Part shown: piece after piece, positions 26,401 through 40,027 of the stretch
How the letters are laid out: every line of letters begins with the position of its first letter
How positions within the stretch are numbered: the stretch's first letter is position 1
Assembly (NCBI GenBank): GCA_013399875.1
Contig: VXAZ01003263.1
Span: 682,001 to 746,000 of the forward strand
Length of the DNA: 64,000 nt
Source of the DNA: Gymnorhina tibicen
Taxonomy: Eukaryota; Chordata; Aves; Passeriformes; Artamidae
Reading direction: 5' to 3'
The notes under the pieces: generated by a model
Seen by the model: only the letters and a program-made list of their open reading frames with translations
Told to the model about the DNA's origin: nothing
The model's database searches: none
Translations under genes and position numbers: made by a program

Positions 26401-28393
26401 AGAATAACTGGCTAACAGCAAAGAAAGCATTCTCCTCCTGCCCCCTCCCCACACAAAGCTAAAATCCCATTGGTACAGAGCCTTTGGGTGGAGTAAACAA
26501 ACTTTTACAAAGCAGCTTGCCTTTTTCCCAGACAAATGACTTGGCTGAACTTAAGAAACTCCTTTCGCTATTAAAAAATTCCACAGTAACTGCAGTTCTA
26601 AGAAAAATCCCAGAATCTAGTGTGGAAAACCCCTACTGAATTAGGCTTCCAAGAGTCAGCAAGTCTTAAGAGTTTATTTAAACAGAATTGTCACTCAAGT
26701 ATCAGCAAACTGCATGGACCACACTGAAAGAGAACTAAACAACAGAAGTCAGGTGACTATCACAGCTTCCCCAACAAAATCTGAACTCTAGCTCTTCACA
26801 AAACATCAAGACAGCTGAATTTCAGCTGAGTTGTTAAAGACGGCTGCATGCATTTAATTAAGTCAAAATCAAAGCCAGATGGCACATGATGCTTTTCCAA
26901 TAGACTGGATGCTGTCACAAGAGGCACTACTTAAGCATTCCTTGATGATTCCTGGCACCAGTGGCTACAAAAATCTCTTTTTACAATCTACTGTACACCC
27001 CTCCTTTTTTTTCCAGTCACCAAGCCTTTAAAGAGGGTGGGAAGGAGGAAAAAGAGAGCCCCTGAGATAAATTGACTCAGTGTGTGGAATGCAAGGCAAA
27101 CATTCCTGTACAAATTCAGATTTGATTTATTTTCTTTAGAAAACTTCAGTGCAGGAGAAACCCCCAGTTGTCGGTCTTTGCCTTATACTCACTAAAGTTA
27201 TCACCTGTCTTAAAGGGAGAAAATGAAAATAGGTAACTATACCTCCAAAGTACTGCACAGCAGAGGCTAATGTTAATACTTTAGCCAGTAATAAATGCAA
27301 GTGAGCTGACTAAAAAAGTCCTCAAGAATTTGGAAGTATATGGCTGAAACATTAACATTTCATCTCTGGACTGCATAATCTCTCAGTGAAAAATGACAGC
27401 GGAGGCTTCTGTGGTCAGCACACATGCAGTGAACTCCTACTCATCAGGAAGGCTAGCAAGTTATTGCCTGTTATAGTCAGCCAAAGGTATACAGGGTTGA
27501 GCCAGAACAGACTGGCAATACCATACTTTACTTCCAGTACTGTACACAGAATTAAACAGAGAAGGCATGAACCATACTGCTGGGTTATGCTTCTGAAGGC
27601 TTGTACAAGCCAGACAGAATGCCCACCAAGGTGTGTCTCCAAGGCAATGGGGAATAAAAAGCATCAGAAGTTAACACATATGAAAAATATGCTGCTGACA
27701 AAACACCTCTGCTTGATTTTTACTTTGAGATTTTTCTGTTCCAGAATTACTTAAGCAGCTGCCGTATTGCTCCCAAAAGGATTCCTGAAGTTGTTTAAAG
27801 TAAAAGGTGGGAACCATTATGTCTTTTTAATAGACAACATGGAAGGCTCAGAGGCCCTTCCTTGCAATCTCTCTCCATGTTTCCATCAAATCACAGTGAC
27901 TATAGTTCACTTTTTCAAGTATCTCATTGTTAGAGCAATCAAATATAAAGCATACCCATGGACAAAGGTATAGGAGTTTAATTTTAGATTATTTCTAACT
28001 GAATTATCTCCTACTGAGCACTACTAGGGACTAGGTTTTAATTGTGATTGCCACATTTACACATATCCAATCTCACCTTTCATTTTAAAATGGCATTATG
28101 CACTTGCACTGAGTATCTTACTGCTGGTACAATCTGTTAAAAACTTATTGCCAGCACTACCGAGGACAAAAACCTGTGTGCTGAAAAGGGTGGATGTGTT
28201 TAATAATTTCAGCAGAACAATTCTTCTCTCCTAGTTAGTTTAAAGCTCCATTAATCTTAATGCAAAACAAAACAGTTTCTTTTAACAGCCAAATTCTTGA
28301 CCTTGAGCCGTTTCAGTGTTGGAGTTGGGGGCTGGGGTAGAAAGGACATGGATTGACTACAACTAAGACCTGAAGAATAAAAACACACAGATA
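14431..28393. other. Intron 1 stretch with no gene
   Basis: AT-rich intronic sequence. Visible items are a cluster of five CpG within 25 bp at 15416-15440, a GC-richer patch at about 20525-20765, and short poly-T, poly-A and G runs. The open frames of around 115-134 codons here (for example 15756-16109, 20475-20879, 27386-27754) resemble no protein I know and are within what a window of this size gives by chance. Confidence 0.55.
20525..20765. other. GC-rich patch in intron 1
   Basis: About 240 bp of markedly higher G+C than its surroundings, with several short inverted repeats such as GAGGCCA / TGGCCTC at 20530-20556. It is open in one minus-strand frame (20475-20879), rich in Trp, Leu and Gly, with no recognisable domain. 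It may be an unrecognised old repeat or a regulatory element. The function is unknown. Confidence 0.35.
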
Positions 28394-28426
28394 GAAAAAA
28401 AAAGAGGGGAAAAAAAAAGAAAAAAA
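28394..28426. repeat. A/G-rich low-complexity tract
   Basis: A-runs broken by G and GGGG, continuing into CCCACT. It is simple purine-rich sequence in intron 1. Confidence 0.8.
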
Positions 28427-31400
28427 CCCACTAAACTAAAATTATCTCAGTGAAAGATTAACACCTCCATTCTTGCCATGGACACCTGGACATCATCTCA
28501 ATTTTTGTTACCCATTTTCAGATAGATTTTTAAATATAAGGAGTGATGAAAAGTATGAAAAGACAATCAGGAATGCACAAGCTAATGGCTTCTAAATCAC
28601 CCATCCTAGCACTGACCCACATCATTAGCCACTAGAGTATTTTCTGACTAATGTTGCAAAAGAAATCCAGTCTAACTAGGCAGCATTCTTTTCAGTGTGA
28701 AAAAATACGAGCTACAGTTGCTTTCTCTGTGGAAACTGAAAATGCTCCTTATTTAGATCTGTTAATTTTTTTGATTCAAAATGGATTTACTCAAGCCATC
28801 ACTCCTATAAGAACCCAGCTCAGAGTTAGACAAAATAAGATCTTTAAATCTAAAAATATTCTTAGCAGTCAATATTCACAGGGCTTCTTACATACAGGTT
28901 TTATGCTCCCTTTACCCACAGGTTTTCCATTACTAAGTGCTCAGTGCAGTGCTTTTGCTATAAGGACATTACAACGTAAGTGACAGACCCAGGTGGCAGA
29001 ACGCATTTGAGTTGCCTCTAAAATGGCTTTAAATTGCCTGTGATTTATCTTAATACTTTAAGCTGCATTAAAGCATGATTTTCTCACTACATCTTGCAAG
29101 GGGCATATTTCATCAACTGGTAGTATTTGCCCAGCATTAACTGTGGCTAGGAGGGCATGCAGCAGTTCCCACAGGATGATTTCTGAGTTTCCCACACCAG
29201 CACCACCCTACCCTGGAGAACAGCTCCTCGAGGCAGCTTTTGTTTGAAATGCTGCTAGAACTAAGGTTTTTAAATGTCTCAAACATAAGTGAGTCATCCT
29301 GTATCAGCGCTTACAAAGGTTTGAGAGGCCTTCTTATACAGAGAAGGACTGGACAAAGAGTAAGACCTAATTTTGCTTATGAACTCTGGAGGTTCTCATT
29401 TGACTGCGCTTTTGGTTTAGTCGACAGTCACAGACACACTGAAGCACAGAGACAATGAAATCATTTGGATTAAGTTCGCAAATCTTATTTTCTTTCACAG
29501 GTACACAAAGCTGTTTGTAAAATTAGAGGTATGCTGACCAGTACTGTCCTCTTAGTACAAGAAAAGTCCTTTGAAAGGAAGTTTCTCACTCAACACAAAG
29601 TAATGTTTCTGATCATCTCCCGTGCTGACTCAGATGCTTTTTGGCCAAAATTATTACCATTTACCATACAGTTCTGCATGGTTCACCTGAAGTCCCATAA
29701 CAAAGTGCCCATTATTTCAGCAAGAACACTTACATAAAGACACTTACAAAGCCTGAAGAATTTATTATTCTTAACAATTTTCATTAACCAGCTATGACTA
29801 GAGTGACTTCATACACAGCCTCAACAGCTACTTCAGTGTTAAAACCTGAGAGTAAATATGCACAAAATGCCAGTTGGTTGGACCCACATAAAGAAGGATC
29901 CATCATTCTGTGGACCCAAAAGAGTTAGAAGTCATATGTATAAAGCTTTTTGTTCCCAAATGAGGAAGACTGTGACCTGCACAAACACTTAATGCCAAGT
30001 AATACTTTAACGGAGTGGCCTCCTCCATCTTCCTCAACTTGCAACAGAAGAAACTGCGTAACAGAGCAACTGAAACAGCCGAGCAAACACAGCAGGTGGT
30101 CCCATCTTACAAGACTTCCACCAATGGATTATGAAATTTTACACTTAGCCTGGTATGCACCCACATACATTACAGAGCCTAAAATGTTAAACATCAGAGG
30201 CAAACCAAACATTTACAAAATACAAACCCTATTATTTTGGACAAACCTTGCTGCAATCACAGAGGAATGTTTCCTTTGGCTGCTATTAAGCTCACTTCCA
30301 TTTATTTACATAGAACAAAAAGCAAGCAATATTTTCTTACCTTGATTTTTTTAATTGGCTACATATGGCACAAGATAGCAGAATGATAAGGCTGGAGAGC
30401 AAACTTCTGTCTTTTAATGAACTGACAAATATGTAAATTTTGCTAGTATGGGATGTTTAGTGCTTGTCTCAGTTACAGAAGAGAAGTCCAGCAACTACAA
30501 AAATCTTGAAAAGCTTTTTCTGTTGTTCAAATAGGAAAATAAAAAATCAAATACCAAAAGAGAGTGGGTTTATAATGACACCCTTAAGACAGCCTAATTT
30601 ACCTTAATCATAGTAATAACAGACTGATGCTCTATTCTTTCTTCTGAAGTACCACAATACTCAGCTTGTTAAGTCTCTCTGCATGAAAGCGATAAAAAGC
30701 ACAGATCTTCCATCAATTAATCTTTATTAAGACTCTCCAGAACAAATCACAAACCTCTTCTCAGTTATTTAATAACAAAACACAAAAATTTGAGCTAGTA
30801 TTATATTTTAAAAACATCCAGAAATGCTAAGCATAAACAGAGCAGTTCACAAAATAGCTGCATTACCTATTTCTCTGCATTTTATTTCAAGCTGTGTTTC
30901 CTAACTGTTACCTCCGTATTTCTAACTACAACAAAACAATGGACAGAAACGGAAAACTGTAAGCAACTCAGGCTTACCCCCACATCACTTCCCTGCACAC
31001 AAACACAGCACTATGGCACCTCATGGTTAAATTAGCCCATTTACAGTAAATCAAGCCCACAGCTGAGCTAAGATGCCAGCCTGCTGTATTCCCCAATCAG
31101 CCAGCCCACACAGTATGTTGGGAGCAATATTTTCTCCTAAGCACAGCTGAGTTCATGTAAGTGAACAAGGGTGTGACAAAATAACAGAAAAAGGAGATTA
31201 CAAAGAATGCTTGAATCTTACACTGAAGTTTATTTTGCTAAAGTGAGATTCAAAGAAAGAAGTGGAGTTCTTTTAACAAATCCTGAAACAGGATCCAGGC
31301 CCCTGGGTAAAATCTAGTTCACAACATCACCTTACATGCCCTTATTTTCCAATAATCTCAATTTTGGCACAAGTTACCTTGAAAAACACCCCAATTATGA

Positions 31401-34400
31401 AAAGACTTGTCATTTCAAAAAGCTCACTCACAGCTCAGAACTCTTTCTGAAATAAGGAAAGCAACACTGTAACTCTGGCTTTAACGCAGAACAAAAGACA
31501 TGCTGCTTCCTTGCGCCTGAGAAAAGCAAATGATGTTCCTACCCAGTCAATGCCAGATAAGAGAATTATGCTGTCCAAGCCCTTACAGAAATGAAAGGAA
31601 ACAAATATAGTCAGGCAATTCTACACCACAGGCAGAAAATGAACATACTGAAGAAACACAGAAAGCATTATCAATACATGCAAATGGGTTTGGGCCCAGC
31701 AATTCTCAAACGTCAAGCCTCAGAGTCAGAAAATGATCTGAAAAAAGCTTTTAGGACAGGACTGTCCAAGAAATCCAGGACTGGCTGGACAGGAGTCCAA
31801 CAAATAGGACTGTCATACTGAGAAACAGCTTCCTCCTAGAAAGACAAGGTCAATTATCCAATTAAGCAATAAAGAATACTTATTAATTTATAAAAATATA
31901 ACAGTCTATGGTCTATTATTACATAAGACTACACACACACAAAAGCCCCGAACTCTGAAGTAAAGTATACTCAAATTTTGCTGGTAAGTATCCCCAATCA
32001 TAAAATGGATTAGGTTTATGTCTTATAAACAAGGTATAGGAGCACTTACAGAATGAACATACAGCTGCTTGTAAAATCTGCTTTTGGCCGGGCATCTGTG
32101 AAAACAAACCCATCGCTCACACTGCAATATAGGTTTTATTTCAGGTCATTCTCTAAAATAAAACAGGACCACGCAACTTCATTTTGTATACAGTCTTTCC
32201 TGCTCCCTTAAAGTCACAATGCCGCTATTCTAACACACATCGAGAACTGAACTAGAAAATTTTGTATATCAAAAAAGGTGCCTCAGTATTTGATCTGGGA
32301 AGTCAAAATAAATAATTTAGATCTGCATTCACAATCTTTGCAGATCCTGAGTAACAATCTACGTGCAATAAACACACTCAGCATGATGTTGCATTGTCAC
32401 TAACAGTTCAGTGGAGCACTCTATAAAATTGTAAAGAAAAAAGTTTCAGAGACAAACCTAGAAATTCCCATATACCAGAGTAATTTCTCATAAAATGGAG
32501 AATCAGTAGAACAGTCACAAACTGATGCAAAACCAAGAGGGAGGAAAAAAACCCACCACAACCTTCAACAAATCAAGACCAGGCTATGTTTTAAAACAAC
32601 TCCTCCTGCAGAGTATGACCCCGCATTTAAAACAACCTTGTTACCTCACAAAATGAAGGCTACTATATTAATGTCTACAGTAGCCCCATAAAAGTCCTGA
32701 GAAAATGAAGGCAAGTACATGACTACTAGTTTCTACCAATTTACACACTACAGAAGATATGGCATTAGTATAACACAGGAGGCAACAGCAAAGCGTGATT
32801 TCTGCAGGCTTCTGTCTTACAGTTGAGTTAAATTCTTTGTAACTCAACAGAGAATTATCTGAACAATACACTACACTTTTTTTCCCTCAGAGAGTTTCTT
32901 ACTCTTTTGATGGTGTTTCTTACCAAAACTTTTACAAGAAACTATGCTGTTGTAAGATTAAAAATTATTCCTCTCTAAAAGCCCACTCAGGAAAAAACAA
33001 GGTATAGAAATAAAAAGGTTTTACAATATTGAAAGGATACCAAAAGCTTCTACATTACGGACTGTGCTGTTCAGTCTGTCTGGTTTTAGGAGTTTTGGTT
33101 GTAGTTTTTGTTCATGTTGTTTTTATTAATTTTCTTAAGTGATCTGCAAGAGGATGAACAAATTTTGTCAGTGATGTAAGACTACCTGGCTTAGTCAAAG
33201 CTGCACTGGCTGCAAAGCGCCACGCAATGAAGACTGAATTGCTTAAAGTTACTATAGATACACTGTAGAACACACACACAAAACTCCCCACACACAACAA
33301 ACACGACCCCCAGGCAAGCTCTGGGCATGCCAGAGATCATCACTTGTATCATGTGCTCTGCTGTGCTCTGAAAACAGCAGTTCAGTGGTCACCACCAAAA
33401 AAAGTAAATGAAACATCTGGAATTACTAGAAAGGGAACGGCTTGCTCTTTTTCATTCACACGATGTTCCTGTGTCATTCAATTCCCTATGTTATGGTAAA
33501 CTGAAAGTTTCATGTAATCCCACCCAAACTAGAATCCAGCAGAATTTAGAACATAAGAGCAAAGAACAGCCTGGTCAGAGATATTGACCCAAAATCTTCA
33601 TGAAGAAAATGTAGTCGGGACAGACTTGAGCTTAGAAAAGATGCAGCACAAAGAATTATTATATACTACACTATAACACACTATCATGAAACCACAAAAT
33701 GGAGAGGGCCAGTTATTTCTCAGAATTATAACAAAGCCAGTTAGACAGCTGTGTAAAATAGCACCATTTTCTTAAAGGCGGGTATGAAACTTTGCTAGTA
33801 GATACCAGCCAAGGCAAAAGTTCAAAAATACAGTGAGCTTAAAAAACAAAAAAAAAATCTGTCCTGCCATGAATTTGCTAATTAACTTAAACACAAATAA
33901 TTCAAACATCACTACCTTTCTGTCTACTAAAAAACTGTATCAAAAGTAAAAGAAAGAATGGAACTAATAATAATTTTTTAATTACATTATACTTCTCCTG
34001 CTTCTCAGAACTATTCCTCAGTTATTATTATCAGAACTATTCCTCAGCTACTTCCACAAACAGCAAAGTAGGTCCAGTAGACTTTGTCCCTACTCAGTAC
34101 AGCTGTCCTCATGTTCCTAGATACAGCAGACATGCCCACCCAGTCAACATCCCTGTCTCATGATGCTAAAGAAGAAGATGGAGGAAATCAATCCATAACA
34201 CAGAGTACATTAAGCTGGCTATACAGCAGCTGCTACAAAATGCATGTTAGCAAGTCAAGAAAAACAAAAAATAATTTCTGTTTTGATTTGAAAGTAGAGG
34301 ATACTGTCAACAATTACAGGTAATTTTCAGAGAGAGGTATAAGGTCATGATGTCTCCAAGCAACATTGTGATAGTCAGGAGCAACAGATGTTGTTTTCAA

Positions 34401-35878
34401 CAGTAAACAGGTTTGGAAAAACAGTACTGGAAGACTGCATCCATAGAACAGATATTCATAGGATCGCGACCTCAAATGAAGGAGCTACAAAAACAACAGA
34501 GGTCTAACTCTGAAGACAAGAATAAACATTGAACAATAAAGGAAAAAAAATAAAGGCAATATATAAAAATCCTTAAACTGTGTGGTACCAATTATCCTGC
34601 AATATTCACAGCAACATTGCATGTGGAGCACTAAGACTATTTTAAGTGTACTTACAAGCCAAAGTCAAACAGAAGCTTTTGAAAAATGCAATGAATTTAT
34701 ACAAATCTGTATTGCTATTTATTATATTTATTGAAAATAAAAAGGAAATATTACTGACTGGAAAGCACTGCTAATTTATCAGGGTTTATGGTTTGGAGTG
34801 GACAGTAGATGAATCACCATTTTGTCAGCACATACTGACAGAGGCTCATCACCAACAGACTCTACCAGTGCCAACAGTTACCATTATGAAATAAAAGAAT
34901 TTCAGCTCAGAATTTTAAAGTTTCATGAGGAAATTGCAACTCCAATCCCTAAATAAAGCTGACAAATACTCAGTTTTTGCAAAGTCTCAGAATATCAAGG
35001 GCAAGTTGTGGCGAAACGAAATTACATGAACTTATGACTAAACAAAAATAATTCACAAGTTTTCTTCTTACTTGCAGTGAATCCATAAATGCCCACCTAA
35101 ATAAAATGAACAGAAATCTCCCTAGGCAACAGATCTTCAACTGAATTACTGGACTCCTAACTTTTCCAGAAGTACCCTATAACTACTTTTTCCCTCTGTG
35201 AACCACTAGGGTATGTTCTTTTGGACCTCAGAATACTGGTTGCCTCTAAATGTATGAAAATTTAAATGTGAAACAAATTAGAAGCTGCTCTCTGAGAATA
35301 CACAGAGATGTTCCTGCAACAATCATTATACAGAGACTGCCACAAATCAGGAAAAAATATGTCTAGCTCTTAACCGAAATCCTTGATTGGCAAGACCAAG
35401 ATGTTTTCCTCATCAGTGGGGATGGCCAATACATCATTATTGTTCATGACCTGCACGTTAAGACCTCATCGCATTTGCAAATATATTAGCCACGTTTATT
35501 TCCTGCAGATCTTTCTCTCTGAAACTACCAAGCAACCAGAAACTATGCCCTGATACAAATCCCATGCTCAAGGATTCACAAGCTGGCTCCAGCCAGGTTA
35601 CAACAGAGCGACCGTGCATCAGCGTGACGGAGCCTCCCGTAGGAAGTTTTCCTTGAGAGAATTACGAGCACAAAACTGATACAGCCACAGAGATAACCAC
35701 GAATTGCTGCTATTGTCATCTTGTATAATTACCTCCAGTGCTGCTGCACACCCTCAGGTCTCCACCCAAAAGCAACCCCAAGCAAGAAGAGTATCTTGGA
35801 AGAAATAGTCACTGAGGCTTGTTATACCCTTAGCACCAAAGAACTTTTAAGCATTTTCCTACCTAGTGCACAGCACAT
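28427..35878. other. Intron 1 stretch with no gene
   Basis: AT-rich intronic sequence. It contains a 17-bp direct repeat (34005-34047) and a cluster of five CpG in about 31 bp at 35609-35639. The 131-codon open frame at 29950-30345 resembles nothing I know. I see no repeat family otherwise. Confidence 0.55.
34005..34047. repeat. 17-bp direct repeat, 26-bp period
   Basis: TCAGAACTATTCCTCAG occurs at 34005-34021 and again, identically, at 34031-34047. The two are separated by the nine bases TTATTATTA. Confidence 0.9.
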
Positions 35879-35970
35879 CACAGAATCGTAGAATGGTTTG
35901 TGTTGGAAGAGCTAGTTCCAACCCCCCTGCCATGGGGCAGACACCTTCCACTAGAACAGGTTGTTCAATC
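35879..35970 (-). repeat. CR1 LINE 3'-end fragment (short)
   Basis: The plus strand reads CAGAATCGTAGAATGG, then 'tggaagagctagttccaac', 'ccccctgccatggggcag' and 'caccttccactagaacagg'. This is the reverse complement of the terminal roughly 90 bases of a CR1 element. It is severely 5'-truncated and in the same orientation as SHROOM2. Confidence 0.9.
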
Positions 35971-38900
35971 TTTTGTTTTCATTAAAAACAGGTTATGATT
36001 CAGATACATTTACACACCATCAGACACACTGTGTCAAACTCTATGAGAAGGAATTAAAACCATTGTACAGTACTGAGAAAAGCAGGGAATCCACATTACA
36101 AAGTAAATATAATTTTGGTTTCATCCCTAGAGATTTTAAGGAGTTTATTTTACTGCTAAGTTGGTCCTTATGAAGAGAAAGGATATTCTCTTCGTAAGAA
36201 TTTTTCTCCACCACAGAGAGGGCCAGACAAAGAAAGCTTTACCTGCAAACACTACTACTAAGCATAAGGCTAAGAATCACTGAGAAGAGCAGGAAATAAT
36301 ACAATATTCAAAACCACAGAGATATGACATTAAGTATAATCATTTAATTATAACTTGTATGTAAGTAATCTCAGTAATTTTTTTCCAGAGATACTAAAGA
36401 AGCTATTGTCCTTTAAAAAAAGAAAATAGGAATAAATATAAAGAACAACTGAAGAAATTCCAATACTATCCACTATAATCTCAAAAGTCTCTGGAGTTTA
36501 ACTGATAAATGAAAATATTGTACTATTTCAGAGTAGGAGCTGATTGCATATCTTATATAAACAATCTTATGATCATGGAAAAACAGGGATTCAAAGCTGT
36601 GTTTAACTACCAACAAAGCCACATATTTTCGTTTGAGTATCCTGCAAACACAATGCAATACTAAACAAAACCCATTTTTTCCTGTACTTAACCTGAATGG
36701 TATCAGTCAAAAGTTCCATTGTTCAGTTGCCCTGTGACTATTTAACAACTTTATAGATTACAGATCCTATGACTTACTAGAATTTACTCTGCCACCATAG
36801 CTTTTTGGGTTTGAATCCCAGTGTACCTTTCTGTTTCTTCAGAAACTGTGAATGGACAAAATACTTAAAGGGTCCATCAGTTCATAATCCAAATTTATTT
36901 CTGATCTGCTTTCTTCCAGGTACACTGACACTGAGCCAAAAACTTGTTTCGCATTAAGTAAATATCTTTCAAAAAAAACACCACAAAAAAAACAACAACA
37001 AGCCACCAAACAAGAGTAAACAAGAACAAAGTTCCAAGACATACTGCTTAAAGGTTAGAAACTACTACTATTATTTCAAACACGACCAAGTCTTCAAGTT
37101 TGTTAAGATTAAAAATCTGTTGAATTTTGGTCTGTGTTTCAATTTCCTTGAGTAAAATACATTTTGTCAGTTTTTAAGTAACTTGGGCTTTTCTCCAGCA
37201 CCCTATTATATTTTCAACATACTTTTAATACACTGGAAGCTCATGTCAATTTGTCATACACCAGATTAAAAAACCTGCCAATTTATGGTGACTGTAACCT
37301 TGGCTGTAACACCCAAGACCCTGCACTATCCCTTTTCTTGATGCCACTGCATCTTAAACTTCACATTAAAAACCTTGGTCTCTTCTTGCCTTCTAAGGCA
37401 AGTTCCCATCTCATGTGCACAACCTGCACTGCATTACAAGCAGTGCCATAACCGAGGTACAGCTTACAGGTTTGGGTTTTTTCCCATTGCTTTGAGATTG
37501 AGGTCCGGCATTCAGTGAGCAAAGGTTATGAACTTCAAGATTTAATTTTAATATGTAACTTTGAAACCCTTGAAGAAACTGGCATCCATCATCAGATTTT
37601 TGGTCAGTTCAGGAAATGGATCTGTGAACATAAATCAGATAAGAATAAAATGCATTTGAACTGCCACTTTTTTTTTAAAAGAAAAAACCTCAAAACCAAA
37701 ACCCTGAATATGCTGGAGGTCATAAGGTGTTCCTGCTTTCCTTCCAAAACTGCAAGCTTTGAGTAATACGTACTCACGAATGGAAAATTCCTTTTCTGAC
37801 ACTGTACATTAGAGCTAGCTCTGCTGTTTTAAATGCCTAACTACTACATCATGATCCTTCTGCCTCAACTCACAGCCTAATCAGAAAGGGAAATAACACT
37901 CTGAATATCTCAGAAAGGAGACACATTTTTCTAGCGCTTTACTAAAATTTACTAAACTTTACTTTACTAAAATTTAATCAGCACCTGGACAACTATCATC
38001 AAACACTACAAAACATCCCCTAATCTTGCTAGACGCTCTTGTCATCAAAACTAAAGCTGGATGAGATGTTTTAGCTGCATGACTCACAGAGATAGAGAAA
38101 AAACAATGTGCTCTCTTGCGTACCAAAATTCACAGGATACTTTTTCAGGTCACAGTTTGTTATGTGTACTCTGGCTTTGAATTAAAAAAACCAGACTGAT
38201 TAACTTCAAATACAACTACAAAAACATAAAAATCACTGCTCTTCCTGCAAGCTCTTGAGTTCCTGTTCATTTGTATTTAAATTTATGGTACAGAGAGTAC
38301 AGACATCTTTTTGTTGCTCTTATTTACATATTACACCTTTCTAATAAAGTAGTATCTAAGCCATGGTTTTACAAAAATCATCGTGTCCTCATCTTACTCC
38401 AAGATCCATTTCAGTAATTAACCACAGGTGGTATTAACCACTTCACTAATCAAAGTTGTTCAATGCTTTCATTATGAGATCGTATTTTCTTTCAGTGGTT
38501 GATGAATTTGCCATACTTCAATTAGTTAGGCAGAAACTCTCCATTGAGCATGTAAAGCTCAAACATTGATTCTTGTTACATTTCAACTGGAAAATGGTTC
38601 ACCAAGTTCCAGGAAACAAACAAAGAAATAAAATTTAAAAAATAAATCCTTATGTTAAGAAGTAAAACTGGCAACTACATTTAAGACACTATAGTGAGCC
38701 CTGCTTCAGGAAAAGGAGTAATCAGCATCCATGATGTCATGCCTTAGGTCACTTGACCTTTAAAAGTGCCCAGCTATTAGAAGTCTCAATCAACTGCAAG
38801 TCCTGAGAGAAGATCCCTCATGCTAAACATTTTGTAGGCTTGGGGCTTTAAAGGCAAAATGAGCTTTGGAGCTAGGGAAAGAAATAGCATAGTGAAAGAA

Positions 38901-39444
38901 ACTGGGAAAGAAAGAAGATTTTGACTATTTAATTAAATCCAGAATCACTCATGTGGAGAACGATAAGGGAAAAAGACTTTTTGGGTAAGAAGAGGTAACA
39001 CTCGAATGAGTTAAGGGAAATTCAGAAAACTCTGGGCCCAAGCACCAGAAAGAAAAAATTACAACACACCCCCTCCAGAACCTGGAGACCAAGTTCTTGA
39101 ATCCAAACATTCCTTTGGCAAAGGAATGTCACCTAAACCCAGTGCACAAGGTACCTCAGTCACCTTCTAATGCTGACTCCCACAGGAAAATTAGTTTGGA
39201 AAATGCAGTTCAGCTGATAAAATTACATGGACATCACTAGGATGACACTTTTCTTTTGCCTTCTCTTAAAAAAAAAAGTAAGTAAAAGCAAAAAAATCCC
39301 CAAAGAATATAAAATGTAAAGTCCAAATCACTCTGTAAAATTATTTCAGACTTCTCTAATTAAGCGTTACACATACACAACCCTAGCCCACATTCCTTAC
39401 AACCATACAGGATAACATGCTAATGCTAAATTTCATGGATAAAT
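35971..39444. other. Intron 1 stretch with no gene
   Basis: AT-rich. It holds a short A/C-rich tract at 36971-37000 and a local 15-bp duplication, CTTTACTAAAATTTA, at 37937-37951 and 37962-37976. Nothing else is recognised. Confidence 0.6.
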
Positions 39445-39596
39445 AGAATCATAGAATGGTTTGGTTTGGAAGAGACCTTAAAGATCATCTAGTTCCAAGC
39501 CCCCGGCCATGGGCAGGGACATCAATCACTAGACCACATCACTCAAAGACCCACCCAACCTGGCCTTGAACACTCCCAGGGATGGGGCATCCAGAG
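39445..39596 (-). repeat. CR1 LINE 3'-end fragment
   Basis: The plus strand begins AGAATCATAGAATGG and continues 'tttggaagagaccttaaaga', 'tcatctagttccaagccc', 'catgggcagggacatcaatc', 'aacctggccttgaacactcc' and 'cagggatggggcatcc'. This is the reverse complement of the last roughly 150 bases of CR1. Similarity to the typical consensus is high, so it is relatively young for a CR1. It stops at CAGAGTTAA, which is duplicated at once. Confidence 0.93.
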
Positions 39597-40000
39597 TTAA
39601 CAGAGTTAAATCAGAAAAATAAAGAAAATTTCAGTGCAAAGTTCAAAAAAATTTTTAAAAAGCAGTAATTACTAGCAATATGGTATTAAAAAGTACACAA
39701 CCAGTTTTATTTAGTATCATAACAAGATGCACATAAAAGTCTTCATAGAAATTTCCCAAGAACTCAGAAGAAAACTTGGTCATGAAAAACTGCAGCCAGT
39801 ATCAATCAAATGTACCAGAAAATTCCAAGGTTTTAGGCCAAGAGGTACCTATAAGAGAGGCTGACCCAGCTATAATACGTCATGACTTAATTTAGTGCTG
39901 ATTTAGAGAACATGCTCTCCTAGATAGTCAAATGTCAAGTATTTTTTGGTAGCAAAAAAATAAAACAAGTAAAGTAATTTTCTTTTTACTTTAACATTAA

Positions 40001-40027
40001 TAATAGTTAATAATAGTTAATAATAGT
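40001..40027. repeat. 10-bp tandem repeat, about 2.7 copies
   Basis: TAATAGTTAA occurs twice in tandem at 40001 and 40011, followed by the partial copy TAATAGT at 40021-40027. It is a small AT-rich minisatellite. Confidence 0.9.

Noticed and set aside
27386..27754. 122-codon plus-strand frame in intron 1
   Set aside because: No recognisable motif, and its length is within chance.
29950..30345. 131-codon plus-strand frame in intron 1
   Set aside because: No family resemblance. One or two frames of this length are expected by chance in six frames of 64 kb.
36806..36820. TGGGTTTGAATCCCA, like a tRNA B box with T-arm
   Set aside because: No A box or acceptor stem upstream, and no SINE body. 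It is a short imperfect palindrome.
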